A stretch of DNA of 64,000 nt from positions 320,257 through 384,256 of the forward strand of contig NZ_JAJFET010000002.1 in NCBI RefSeq assembly GCF_020707215.1. Direction: 5' to 3'. The position numbers and the translations under genes were made by a program. Below, piece by piece: positions 42,073-50,617 of the stretch. This stretch comes from Sphingomonas sp. PL-96 (GTDB lineage Bacteria; Pseudomonadota; Alphaproteobacteria; Sphingomonadales; Sphingomonadaceae). A model generated the notes under the pieces. That model was given only the letters and a program-made list of their open reading frames with translations. It made no database searches and was not told the DNA's origin. Each line of letters begins with the position of its first letter. Positions within the stretch are counted from its first letter, which is position 1.

Positions 42073-43467
42073 TCACCGCACGGGGTACCGCTTGCGCAGC
42101 AGCGCCCAGGCAGCGCGAAGGCCATAGGCGTCGCCGCCTTTGGGACGGCCGGGCTTGGGCGACGGCCGCCAGGCAAAGGTGTCGAGGTGCGCCCAGGCGA
42201 TCTCGGCCGGCACGAAGCGGCGCAGGAACAAGGCCGCGGTGATCGCCCCGGCAAAGCCACCCTCCGGCGCATTGACCATGTCGGCGACGCTCGACTTGAG
42301 CATGTCGTCATAGCCGTCCCACAGCGGCAGCCGCCACAGCGGGTCGCCCTCGGCCGTGCCACAGGCGAGGAGGTCGGCGGCCAGAGCCTCGTCATTGGCG
42401 AAGGTGGCGGGCAGGTCGGGTCCAAGTGCAACTCGAGCGGCACCGGTCAGCGTCGCAAAGTCGATCATCAGCTCCGGCTGCAACTCGGCGGCGCGGGTGA
42501 GCGCGTCGCCCAGGATCAGCCGCCCTTCGGCATCGGTGTTGGTGTTCTCGACCGTGACCCCCTTGCGCGTGCGCAGCACATCGCCGGGACGAAAGGCGTT
42601 GCCAGCAATGGCATTCTCGACCGCGGGCAACAGCAGGTGCAGCCGCACGGGCAGTCGCGATTCCATGACGAGCGTCGCCAGCGCGAGCGCATGCGCTGCC
42701 CCGCCCATGTCCTTCTTCATCAGCGCCATGCCGCTGCCGGGCTTGATGTTGAGCCCGCCCGTATCGAAGCACACGCCCTTGCCGACAATGGCGACCCGCG
42801 GGTGGGCGGGGTTGCCCCACTCCAACTCGATCAGCCGCGGCTCGCGCCCCGTCCCCGCGGCCTTTCCGACCGTGTGGATCATGGGGTAGCCGCGTTCCAG
42901 CTCCGCCCCCCTGGTCACCGCCAGCGTCGCGCCATGGCCACTGGCGAGGCGGCCTGCCTGCGCCTCCAGTTCGGCCGGGCCCAAGTCGCTGGCGCCGGTG
43001 TCGACGAGGTCGCGGACCAGCAGCGTCGCCGCGGCCTGGCGCACGAGGTCGTCGATCCGCGCAGGGTCGCCGGTCAGGAGGACGCGGGGGCCCTCGGCCG
43101 CATGGTCCTGACGGTAGCGGGTGAAGCGGTGCTGGGCGACGAGCCAGCCGAATGCCGCAGCACCCGGCTCGCCGCTCGCCAGGCGGTAGCTGCCGGCGGG
43201 CAGCACCTCCGCCAGCTTGGACAGGCACCAGGGGGAGAGTGTGTCCGCGTCCGCAACGATGCCGACCGCCGACCAGTCCTCGGCACCTTCGCCGGGCAGA
43301 ATCGCGTGCGCAAACGGCGTCGCCCTCAACTTGTGCGCGGCGATCGCGGCGCGGTGGCGGGGCGGCTGCTGGGCGAGCCAGCTGTCAAAACCCGCGGCAT
43401 CGACCAGGTGGAGGGTGCGGGCGGCCTGGCCGCGATCGGGCTGAAGCAGGGTAGAAAGATCGGACAT
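42073..43467 (-). CDS. leucyl aminopeptidase family (M17) protease
   Basis: The 464-residue enzyme has the M17 catalytic domain: GKGVCFDTGGLNIKPGSGMALMKKDMGGAAHALAL and the signature NTDAEGRLILGDALTRA, supplying the metal ligands (Lys, Asp, Asp, Glu) and the catalytic Arg. The N-terminal 150 residues are the less conserved regulatory domain. These dinuclear-metal enzymes remove N-terminal residues from peptides in the cytoplasm. This shorter M17 group is distinct from PepA proper, so I leave the symbol empty. It is divergent from the GMC operon. Confidence 0.92.
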   Translation of the reverse strand: MSDLSTLLQPDRGQAARTLHLVDAAGFDSWLAQQPPRHRAAIAAHKLRATPFAHAILPGEGAEDWSAVGIVADADTLSPWCLSKLAEVLPAGSYRLASGEPGAAAFGWLVAQHRFTRYRQDHAAEGPRVLLTGDPARIDDLVRQAAATLLVRDLVDTGASDLGPAELEAQAGRLASGHGATLAVTRGAELERGYPMIHTVGKAAGTGREPRLIELEWGNPAHPRVAIVGKGVCFDTGGLNIKPGSGMALMKKDMGGAAHALALATLVMESRLPVRLHLLLPAVENAIAGNAFRPGDVLRTRKGVTVENTNTDAEGRLILGDALTRAAELQPELMIDFATLTGAARVALGPDLPATFANDEALAADLLACGTAEGDPLWRLPLWDGYDDMLKSSVADMVNAPEGGFAGAITAALFLRRFVPAEIAWAHLDTFAWRPSPKPGRPKGGDAYGLRAAWALLRKRYPVR

Positions 43468-43617
43468 GGAGGTGATCTAGGCGCCGCTACGGGTGAGCGA
43501 AAGGTCTTGCTCCGTTCCGGATTCGACGCCGGGCGTGCTGGTCTGTTCACGCTTTGAGCGCACGGATAGGCAGGCGGGGACGTCGGCAGCGGGTCGGCGG
43601 AGCAAGGGGAGGCTGGC

Positions 43618-45207
43618 CTGTTCGAGGACGCACGAAGGCTCGGGAACACACCGCTGGAGGCGGACCTCTGCATCATTGGTGCGGGGGCCGCCGGCCTGAC
43701 CCTGGCCCGATCCTTCGCCGGCACAGAGGTCCGCGTGCTGCTGCTGGAAAGCGGGGGCGAGGGGATCGAGCGCGAGGTGGAGCAGCTGAATGCCAACGCC
43801 ACCGTGACCGGGCTCGACTATCCGCTGCAGGCGTCGCGACTACGCTACATCGGCGGCACCACCAACCATTGGTCCGGCCACTGCTATCGATTCCTCGATC
43901 GGGATTTCGCACCCAGGCCCGGCATCGCGAACACCGGCTGGCCGATCGGCCTGGCCGACGTCGCCGGTTATCTGCCCGAGGCATCGAAGCGCGTGCTGTT
44001 TCGCGACGATCTGGTCGACTGGTCGCCGGAGCGCTGGCGTCATCGCCTCGGGACCAAAGGCTGGCCGCTTGATCCGGAGCTGTTCGAGACCCGGCTTACC
44101 TTTGTGGCGCCGATCAACCCGCAAACGGGCAACCGCACCTTTGCCCGCTACGCGCCGCCGGTCACCAAGGCACCCAACATCCGCTTCCTCCACCACGCCA
44201 ATGTGACCGAGTTGGTAGGATCGGCGGAGGGCACGCGCATCGAGGAGGCGACGGTGCGCACGCTGGCGGGCACCGAGACCAGCGTGCGAGCCCGGCTGTT
44301 CGTGCTGGCGGCCGGCGGGGTCGAGAATGCGCGCGTGCTGCTCGCCTCCCGGCGTCCGTTCGCTACCGGGCTTGGCAACGGGCATGATCAGGTGGGGCGG
44401 TATTTCACCGACCACGTCGTGATCTATCAGGATTTTGCGCGCAATCCGGCGGTGGCGATGGACCGGCTGATGGCGTTCCAGGACTATCCGGACGGTACTC
44501 ACACGGTCAGCCATTTCCTGCTCACCGACGCGGCCCTGCGTCGCGAGGGCATCGATGATGTCTTTCTGCGGGTGACGCCGGTTTATGACCCGCTCACTGC
44601 CGGCGGTGCCGCCGCCAAGGGCATTCAGGACAGCCTTGCGCAAGGGAGCGCCGGCAGCATCCGGGCGGAGGACCTTTCGACCGCCATCGGCCATCCGGTC
44701 GATACCGCCGGCTGGGCGGTCGACCGCGGCTATTGCCGGGCAGAACCGACCCTCTACCGCGTCGCCGCCCGGCTGGAACCACGGCCGGTCGCCGATAGCC
44801 GCGTGACCCTTACCGATCGACGCGATGCGGTGGGGATGCCGATCCTCAACCTGCATTGGACGCTGGCGGAGGAGGGCAAGCGCTCGCTCCACCGCAGCCT
44901 GCTGCTGTTCGGCCAGGAGGCGGGGCGTCGTGGTCTCGGTCGCCTGCGGTTGAGCTACGATCCCAAGGCATCCTGGCCGACGTTTCCGGAACTCGACATC
45001 GGCTATCACCACACCGGCACCACCCGGATGAGCGCGGACCCGCGTCAGGGCGTGGTCGACCGAAACTGCCGGGTGCACGGCGTCGGCAACGTCTATGTCG
45101 CCGGCAGCTCGGTGTTCCCGACTGCGGGAAGTGGGTCGCCGACGATGATGCTGACGGCGCTCGCCCTGCGCCTGGCCGACCACATCAAGCAGGAGCATTT
45201 CGCATGA
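43618..45207 (+). CDS. GMC-type FAD dehydrogenase large subunit, probable CTG start
   Basis: The FAD-binding Rossmann motif ADLCIIGAGAAGLTLARSF and the GMC C-terminal block GYHHTGTTRMSADP..NVYVAGSSVFPTAGSG mark a membrane-associated sugar/alcohol dehydrogenase. The frame holds no ATG, GTG or TTG between a TAG at 43567 and the FAD motif; the first GTG (43735) lies after that motif and would delete it. CTG 43618 follows AAGGGGAGG by five bases and gives the family-like start FEDARRLGNTPLEAD, so I propose it (529 aa). The stop overlaps the next gene by ATGA. The small subunit and the cytochrome follow. Confidence 0.85.
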   Translation: MFEDARRLGNTPLEADLCIIGAGAAGLTLARSFAGTEVRVLLLESGGEGIEREVEQLNANATVTGLDYPLQASRLRYIGGTTNHWSGHCYRFLDRDFAPRPGIANTGWPIGLADVAGYLPEASKRVLFRDDLVDWSPERWRHRLGTKGWPLDPELFETRLTFVAPINPQTGNRTFARYAPPVTKAPNIRFLHHANVTELVGSAEGTRIEEATVRTLAGTETSVRARLFVLAAGGVENARVLLASRRPFATGLGNGHDQVGRYFTDHVVIYQDFARNPAVAMDRLMAFQDYPDGTHTVSHFLLTDAALRREGIDDVFLRVTPVYDPLTAGGAAAKGIQDSLAQGSAGSIRAEDLSTAIGHPVDTAGWAVDRGYCRAEPTLYRVAARLEPRPVADSRVTLTDRRDAVGMPILNLHWTLAEEGKRSLHRSLLLFGQEAGRRGLGRLRLSYDPKASWPTFPELDIGYHHTGTTRMSADPRQGVVDRNCRVHGVGNVYVAGSSVFPTAGSGSPTMMLTALALRLADHIKQEHFA

Positions 45208-45554
45208 AGCTTTCACGCCGCGGCTTTGCCGTCGGAGCCGGCGCGCTGCTCGTCGGGGGTGCCGTTTTGGCGGTGCCGCCGGTACGCCGCAGCTTGTGCG
45301 GGTCGCCGGAGCAACGCTATCGCGACACAGCAATGGCGGCGCTCGGCCGCGCCTGCGTGGGATGCGACCCTGCGCTCTCGCGGGACGCCGTCGCGGCCGA
45401 GTGGCGGGTGCTGGACCGACCGGAAGGGGAACGGCGGGCGACGCTGGCGCGCGCGGACTTCGCCAGCGGCCGAATGCGACAGCTGGATGGCTGGCTGCTC
45501 GCGCCGAGCGAGGTGCTGGCCTTTGCCGCGGCGTATCACGGGCTCGCCGCATGA
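45204..45554 (+). CDS. Tat-exported small subunit of the GMC dehydrogenase
   Basis: The 116-residue protein begins with a twin-arginine signal (KLSRRGFAVGAGALLVGG), so it is exported folded. The mature part is small and helical, with cysteines in LCGSPEQRY and ACVGCDP, and ends in a hydrophobic AFAAAYHGLAA. Position and size match the small subunit of three-component FAD dehydrogenases (gluconate/fructose dehydrogenase type), which carries the large subunit across the membrane by hitch-hiking. It overlaps both neighbours by ATGA. Confidence 0.7.
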   Translation: MKLSRRGFAVGAGALLVGGAVLAVPPVRRSLCGSPEQRYRDTAMAALGRACVGCDPALSRDAVAAEWRVLDRPEGERRATLARADFASGRMRQLDGWLLAPSEVLAFAAAYHGLAA

Positions 45555-45928
45555 AGCGCGGACCCGTGCTGAGCGTCCTGCTGTTGGTGCCGCTCGCAGG
45601 ATGTGGCGGCGGAGAACCACGGGCGGCACTCCCGCAGCCAGCGGCCTTCGCGGCCTGCCTGACCTGTCATCGGACTGCATCGGGGGCCAACGCGCTGGGG
45701 CCCAGCCTCGCCGGGCTTGCCGATCGACGGGCCGGGAGCTTGCCCGGCTATCGCTACTCCCCGACGATGCAGCAGCTGGGTGGGCGTTGGAATGAGCCCC
45801 GGCTGACCGCGTTCCTGCTTAACCCGAACGGCACCGTGCCGGGCACCCGCATGGTCTTTGCCGGGCTGGAGAACCGCAAGCAGGCGGCGGAAGTGGCGCG
45901 CTACGTGCTCAGCCTGCCGGAAGAGTAA
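45551..45928 (+). CDS. c-type cytochrome lipoprotein, electron acceptor of the GMC dehydrogenase
   Basis: The 125-residue protein starts with a lipoprotein signal ending LAGC and has one haem-binding motif CLTCH. A typical class I fold follows (LGPSLAGLADRRAGSLPGYRYS) and the axial Met is probably in PGTRMVFAGL. It should pass electrons from the flavoprotein to the respiratory chain. It overlaps the small-subunit gene by ATGA, completing a three-gene operon (FAD subunit, Tat subunit, cytochrome). Confidence 0.88.
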   Translation: MKRGPVLSVLLLVPLAGCGGGEPRAALPQPAAFAACLTCHRTASGANALGPSLAGLADRRAGSLPGYRYSPTMQQLGGRWNEPRLTAFLLNPNGTVPGTRMVFAGLENRKQAAEVARYVLSLPEE

Positions 45929-45982
45929 GGTCGCGGTGCAGGCGAGGGGGACATTCACGTACGCACCAGATCTGATGAACGC

Positions 45983-46025
45983 TGCCGTATCCCTGCGGAG
46001 GCAGGAATCCAGGACCAAGCAGAAC
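45983..46025 (-). repeat. dispersed palindromic repeat, copy 2 (half unit, inverted)
   Basis: Read on the minus strand it gives CTGCTTGGTCCTGGATTCC followed by TGCCTCCGCAGGGATACGGC, matching the second half of copy 1 (CTGCTTGGCCCTGGATCCC, TGCCTGCGCAGGGATACGG) with a few changes. Only one hairpin (ATCCCTGCGGAGGCAGGAAT) is present. Confidence 0.75.
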
Positions 46026-46496
46026 AGCGCCTCGCGGAGCCTTGAACCTTGGTCACGCGCCTGCGGCAGGCGCTTGCGAAGCCATGCCGCCGTTTGTCAC
46101 GTGACGACTGGGAGCAACCAGACACGCGGCGTCAGAGGCTGGAGGGGAGCGGTAATGAATCTCAACTGTCGCCGACCCCACGCGGAACGCGTTTGGCGTC
46201 TTCCCGCCGGGATCTGACGCAGGCGCGGATGCGGGTTCAGCAGAGCAACGCCCGTCTGCGCCCGGTACTCTGGGCCCCGCCGCCGCGGGAGCACGGCTGG
46301 AGCAAGGCGATGAGGCAGGATGCCTCTGCCCGCCGCTTTTTCGAAGGCAAACACCGTTCGGCTGCAGGAGGGAATGTCTGCGCTGTTCTGCAGGCGGTCA
46401 GTACGACAAGGACTTGAAAGGGAGGTGAAGGGCTTCAGGTCCACCATCATCCCAGGTGGGCCTCTAGCCTCGCGGAACCTTTGGGAGAGTCCCTGC

Positions 46497-46584
46497 TGTG
46501 CTCCCGCGAAGGCGGGAGCACAGGCACATCCTACGCTGCAAACCGTTGTTCTGCTTGGCCCCGGATTCCGCTCGCGCAGGGATA
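46497..46584. repeat. dispersed palindromic repeat, copy 3 (two hairpins, second degraded)
   Basis: The first hairpin is TGTGCTCCCGC-GAAG-GCGGGAGCACA (46497-46522), a perfect 11-bp stem. The spacer GTTCTGCTTGGCCCCGG and a weaker second palindrome ending GCGCAGGGATACGG follow. Same order and orientation as copy 1 at 34.7 kb. Confidence 0.75.
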
Positions 46585-46691
46585 CGGGACGATGCGAGGC
46601 GCCTTATGCGCAGGGTTCGCCCTCGCCACGGTGCCTCGGTTCAGCGGGTGCCGGACCTCTCCTGCCAGGCGCAGCCGCGGCCAGCCGCCGA

Positions 46692-48041
46692 TCAGCGAGC
46701 GACCGGTACGCCGTAGAGGTCGTGCTCGTCCGCATCCTCGACCAGCACGGGGACGATGTCGCCCTGTGCCAGATGGCCGGAGTCGCGCAGGAACACTTCG
46801 CCGTCGATCCCCGGCGCATCGGCCTGCGAGCGGCCGGTGGCGCCGCCCTCCGGATCGACCTCGTCGATGATGACCGGAATGGTGCGGCCGACCTTTGCCT
46901 GGAGCTTGGCCGCCGAGATTGCCGCGGTCTTCTCCATCAAGCGGGTGTAGCGCTCTTCCTTCACTTCCTCCGGCACCGGGTCCGGAAGCGTGTTGGCAGC
47001 GGCGCCCTCGACCGGCTCGAACCGGAACGCGCCGACGCGGTCGAGCTGGGCCTCGTCCAGCCAGTCGAGAAGATACTGGAAATCCTCCTCCGTCTCGCCG
47101 GGGAAGCCGACGACGAAGGACGAGCGGATCGCGATGTCCGGGCAGACCGAACGCCAGCCGCGCAGCCGCTCGAGCACCTTGGCGTCGTTGGCCGGGCGCT
47201 TCATCGAACGCAGTACCTTGGGGCTGGCGTGCTGGAACGGGATGTCGAGGTAGGGGACGATCAGCCCCTGCGCCATCAGCGGGATGACGTGGTCGACATG
47301 CGGGTAGGGATAGACATAGTGCAGCCGCACCCAGACCGGCTGGTCGGGCGTGCCGAGCTTGCCGAGTTCGCGGGCAAGGTCGGTCATGTGCGGGCGCACT
47401 TCGGCGCCCTTCCACATGCGCGGCTGGTCGCGGATGTCGATGCCGTAGGCGGAGGTATCCTGGCTGATGACCAGCAGCTCGCGGGTGCCGGCGGCGACCA
47501 GCTTCTCCGCCTCGCGCAGGATCGCGTCGGGCCGGCGCGAGGCGAGGTCGCCGCGGATCGCCGGGATGATGCAGAAGGAGCAGCGGTGATTGCAGCCTTC
47601 GGAGATCTTCAGATAGCTGTAGTGGCGCGGCGTGAGCTTCAGCCCGGCTTCCGGCACCAGATCGACGAAGGGCGAGGGGATCGGCGGCGCCGCCTCGTGC
47701 ACGGCCTCGACCACCGACTCATACTGGTGGGCGCCGGTGATCGCGAGGACGTTGGGGAAGCGGGCGCGGATGGCCGCGGCCTCGTCGCCCATGCAGCCGG
47801 TGACGATGACGCGACCGTTCTCGGCAATGGCCTCGCCAATCGCCTCCAGGCTCTCTTCCTTGGCGGAGTCGAGGAAGCCGCAGGTGTTGACGAGCACGAC
47901 GTCCGCGCCGGCATAGTCCGGCGACAGGCCGTAGCCGTCGCTACGCAGCTTGGTGAGGATCCGTTCGCTGTCGACGAGGTTCTTCGGACAGCCGAGCGAG
48001 ACCATTCCCACTTTCGGGGCTTCGGGGAGTCTGGTTGCCAT
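46692..48041 (-). CDS. rimO: ribosomal protein S12 methylthiotransferase
   Basis: RimO adds a methylthio group to an Asp of ribosomal protein S12. The 449-residue radical-SAM enzyme has the N-terminal MTTase domain with its cluster cysteines ([35 protein letters not shown]), the radical-SAM triad CNHRCSFC in [15 protein letters not shown], and a C-terminal TRAM domain (about residue 380 on). The start [17 protein letters not shown] distinguishes RimO from MiaB. It ends beside the repeat-bearing intergenic region. Confidence 0.97.
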   Translation of the reverse strand: MATRLPEAPKVGMVSLGCPKNLVDSERILTKLRSDGYGLSPDYAGADVVLVNTCGFLDSAKEESLEAIGEAIAENGRVIVTGCMGDEAAAIRARFPNVLAITGAHQYESVVEAVHEAAPPIPSPFVDLVPEAGLKLTPRHYSYLKISEGCNHRCSFCIIPAIRGDLASRRPDAILREAEKLVAAGTRELLVISQDTSAYGIDIRDQPRMWKGAEVRPHMTDLARELGKLGTPDQPVWVRLHYVYPYPHVDHVIPLMAQGLIVPYLDIPFQHASPKVLRSMKRPANDAKVLERLRGWRSVCPDIAIRSSFVVGFPGETEEDFQYLLDWLDEAQLDRVGAFRFEPVEGAAANTLPDPVPEEVKEERYTRLMEKTAAISAAKLQAKVGRTIPVIIDEVDPEGGATGRSQADAPGIDGEVFLRDSGHLAQGDIVPVLVEDADEHDLYGVPVAR

Positions 48042-48104
48042 GATCGCCGGGCCACATAGTGATTCCTCGCGAAAAAGATAGAGGCAGGAGGGGCTTGGGC
48101 GCGC

Positions 48105-48461
48105 TTAGGCGGTGGGCGCGCGGAACACGAACCAGGCGCCGAGCGCGATCAACGCAAAGCCGATCAGGTGATTCACCGTGATCTTCTGGCCCAGATAGAG
48201 CACGGAGAAGGCGCAGAAGATCGCCAGCGTGATCACCTCCTGCATCGCCTTCAGCTGCGCGGCCGAATAGACCTGCGCGCCGATGCGGTTGGCGGGCACG
48301 GCCAGGCAATATTCGAAAAAGGCGATGCCCCAGCTGCCCAGGATGATGAGCAGCATCGGCGCGCTGCGCACCTTCAGATGCCCGTACCAGGCGAACGTCA
48401 TGAACAGGTTCGAGCAGACTAGCAGCAGGATCGGCAGCAGCCGGGTCGCCGCCTCCGGCAT
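48105..48461 (-). CDS. DUF486 family small membrane protein
   Basis: A 118-residue protein with four hydrophobic segments and the family hallmark SNLFMTFAWYGHLK near the N-terminus. Further segments are GSWGIAFFEYCLAVPANRIG and QEVITLAIFCAFSVLYLGQ. DUF486 belongs to the drug/metabolite transporter-like superfamily; the substrate is unknown. ATG 48461 overlaps the TAA of the upstream potassium-channel gene (TAATG), so it is coupled to that gene. Confidence 0.88.
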   Translation of the reverse strand: MPEAATRLLPILLLVCSNLFMTFAWYGHLKVRSAPMLLIILGSWGIAFFEYCLAVPANRIGAQVYSAAQLKAMQEVITLAIFCAFSVLYLGQKITVNHLIGFALIALGAWFVFRAPTA

Positions 48462-49507
48462 TACGACAGCGTCGGCTTGGCGTGGCTGGCGGCGTTGGCG
48501 ACGATCTCGACGATCAGGTCCCCCGCCTCCAGGCGTCGGGCCTCGGGAGCGGCGAAGCTGAAGAAGCGATCCCCGCGATAGACGCGCACCCCAAGCCCGG
48601 TGGTGATCGCCGACAGCGGCCCGCCGATCTCGCTCGCCTGCACCGGGCGTTCGGACAGGGCGACCGGGCCGGCGATCGAGGCGAGGTCGATCATATATTC
48701 GGCCATGTGCGTGCCCCGGCACGAGCCCGCGAGCAGCAACCCGGCGAAGCTGACGGGATTGATGACGGAAGTGGCCCCGGCCGCACGCGCCGGAAACTCA
48801 TTGTCCTCCGCCTTGACGATGACGCTGATTGGCAGCGCGGGCGCAAGGTGGCGCGCGGTGAGGGTGATCAGGATAGACGTGTCGTCGCGGCCGGCGGCGA
48901 CGATCATCGTGCGCGCATTCGCAACCCGCACGTCCTGCAACACCGTGTCGCGGGTGGCGTCGCCTTGCAGCACCGTGCAGCCCAACGCCTCGGCCAGCTC
49001 CACATTGCCCTTGTCGCAATCGACCACGACGATCCGCTCCGGCTTCTCGCCGCGGGCGATCAGCTCGGCCACCGCCTCCGATCCGGTCTTGCCGAAACCG
49101 GCAACGATCACATGACCTGCCAGGTTCTTTTGAATACGTGCCATCAGCCATCGGTCCCAGGTGCGTCGCAGCACGAATTGATAGGTGGTGCCGATGAACA
49201 GCAACACCACGAACACGCGGATCGGCGTCACCACCAGCGCGTCGAACAACCGCGCGCGCTCCGACACCGGGGCGATGTCGCCATAGCCGGTGGTGGTGAT
49301 CGAGATCATGGTGAAGTAGATGACGTCGAGGAAGCTGACCGCGCCATCATAATTGTCGCGCAGGCCCGTGCGGTCGAACCAGTGGACGCTGACCGCCAGG
49401 CCCAGCAGCGCGAGTACGGCGAGCACGCGCCACGCGATCTGCGCCCAGACCGGTGTCTGCGACGCCCGGCGCAGCGTGCGGGCGGTGGCGTCGCGGCGGC
49501 GCCTCAT
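48461..49507 (-). CDS. potassium channel with RCK (TrkA-N) domain
   Basis: The 348-residue protein has two membrane helices (about residues 25-45 and 88-108) flanking the pore with selectivity filter SITTTGYGDIAP. A cytoplasmic Rossmann-fold TrkA-N domain follows (HVIVAGFGKTGSEAVAELI, VVVDCDKGNVELAEALGC), then a TrkA-C-like end. It should pass K+ under control of a nucleotide or ion bound to the RCK domain. Its start overlaps the stop of the NlpD-like gene by ATGA. Confidence 0.92.
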   Translation of the reverse strand: MRRRRDATARTLRRASQTPVWAQIAWRVLAVLALLGLAVSVHWFDRTGLRDNYDGAVSFLDVIYFTMISITTTGYGDIAPVSERARLFDALVVTPIRVFVVLLFIGTTYQFVLRRTWDRWLMARIQKNLAGHVIVAGFGKTGSEAVAELIARGEKPERIVVVDCDKGNVELAEALGCTVLQGDATRDTVLQDVRVANARTMIVAAGRDDTSILITLTARHLAPALPISVIVKAEDNEFPARAAGATSVINPVSFAGLLLAGSCRGTHMAEYMIDLASIAGPVALSERPVQASEIGGPLSAITTGLGVRVYRGDRFFSFAAPEARRLEAGDLIVEIVANAASHAKPTLS

Positions 49508-50577
49508 CGGCGGGGCAGCTTGGTCAGCGGGTCGACGGGCGCGCGGCCCTCACGAATTTCGAAGTGCAGCTGCGGGCGATCGGCGTAGCCGGTCTCTCCG
49601 GAGCTTGCGACCTGCTGGCCGCGCTTGACCGCCTGGCCGCGCTGGACCAGCAGCTCCTTCGCATTGCCATAGACGGTGGTGTAGCGATCGCCGTGCTTGA
49701 GGATCACCACCCCGCCAAGGCCAGGGACGCCAGTACCGGCATAGGCAACCACGCCGTCGGCCGCAGCGAGGACGGGGGTCCCGGTCGGCACCGCGATGTT
49801 GATGCCGTTGTTGCGCTCACCGCTTTCGCCGGCGCCGAAGCGTTTCACGAGGCTGCCGGTGACCGGCCACTGGAAGCGGCTGGTGAGGCGCGCCGGCGCC
49901 GCGACCGCAGCGCCGGGCGGCAGCACGCGTGAGGGCGACGCGGTGGCGCGGGCGGGCTTGTCCTCCGGCTCGATCGCCGGCTCGCCGCCGGTCAGGATGT
50001 CGTCGATGTCGAGGCGGAAGGCGGCGGCACGTTCGGCCACGCTCATGCTCGCTGTAGCGGCCCCGCCGGGGATCAGGATGCGCTGGCCGGTGCGCAGGAT
50101 GAACGGCTCTTCCAGGCCGTTTGCGCTCACGATCTGCGACCAGGGAATGGCATAGGCGCGAGCGATGGCGATGCCGGTCTGCCCCTCCCGCACCAGGTGA
50201 TAGCGACCGCCGGGGATGCTGAGCTTCTGCCCCGGATAGATGGTGAAGGGCGGGGCGAGGCCGTTGGCACGCGCGATCGCCTCTGATCCAGCGCCGGTCC
50301 GGTTGGCGATCGCCCGCAGCGTGTCGCCGCGTGCCACGACATGGGTGGCCTGCGCCACGGTGCGGGCGTCCGCGACGACGCGGTTGACCTCCCAGGCGGG
50401 CGGGGCGGTCGGGGGTGCCGTCACCCCTTCCGACTGGGGCTCCGCGCCGCGATCGTCCGGGGGACCGGCTACCTCATGCGAGGGAACGCGCTGCTGCCCG
50501 CCGCCGGGAATGCAGCCGGCGAGCAGGCCCAGCGCCACCAACGACAGGGTGCGGCAACACGCGCGCTGGCCGATCAT
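49504..50577 (-). CDS. nlpD: NlpD-like lipoprotein: two LysM, degenerate LytM domain
   Basis: The 357-residue protein has a lipobox (LLAGC, Cys22), two LysM domains (about residues 78-121 and 126-170) that bind peptidoglycan, and a C-terminal M23/LytM domain. The metal-site residues are largely lost: NNGIN replaces HxGxD (Asn256, Asn260), YGNAK replaces YxHLS (Asn305), and QLHFE replaces HLHFE (Gln336, with only His338 left). So it is probably not a hydrolase but an activator of cell-wall amidases, as for E. coli NlpD and EnvC. ATG 50577 is chosen because it begins the signal peptide. serS ends 40 bp before it. Confidence 0.9.
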   Translation of the reverse strand: MIGQRACCRTLSLVALGLLAGCIPGGGQQRVPSHEVAGPPDDRGAEPQSEGVTAPPTAPPAWEVNRVVADARTVAQATHVVARGDTLRAIANRTGAGSEAIARANGLAPPFTIYPGQKLSIPGGRYHLVREGQTGIAIARAYAIPWSQIVSANGLEEPFILRTGQRILIPGGAATASMSVAERAAAFRLDIDDILTGGEPAIEPEDKPARATASPSRVLPPGAAVAAPARLTSRFQWPVTGSLVKRFGAGESGERNNGINIAVPTGTPVLAAADGVVAYAGTGVPGLGGVVILKHGDRYTTVYGNAKELLVQRGQAVKRGQQVASSGETGYADRPQLHFEIREGRAPVDPLTKLPRR

Positions 50578-50617
50578 GCTTCTCCCCCTCACGATCTGCG
50601 TCCCCCCCCTTAGCGTG

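Larger units (their letters stand above)
45929..46691. other. 763-bp intergenic region without a convincing gene
   Basis: Between the cytochrome gene and the rimO stop I find no open frame with a ribosome-binding site or recognisable product. It holds two copies of the dispersed palindromic repeat (45983-46025 and 46497-46584) and a perfect 8-bp palindrome with a one-base loop at 46057-46073. Short open frames near 46049 and 46320 have odd composition and look like noise. It may be a decayed gene or an insertion-tolerant spot. Confidence 0.6.

Noticed and set aside
46049..46417. Plus-strand open frame of 122 codons in the gene-free gap
   Set aside because: No ribosome-binding site, low-complexity Arg/Ser-rich translation, and it runs through DNA between two repeat copies.
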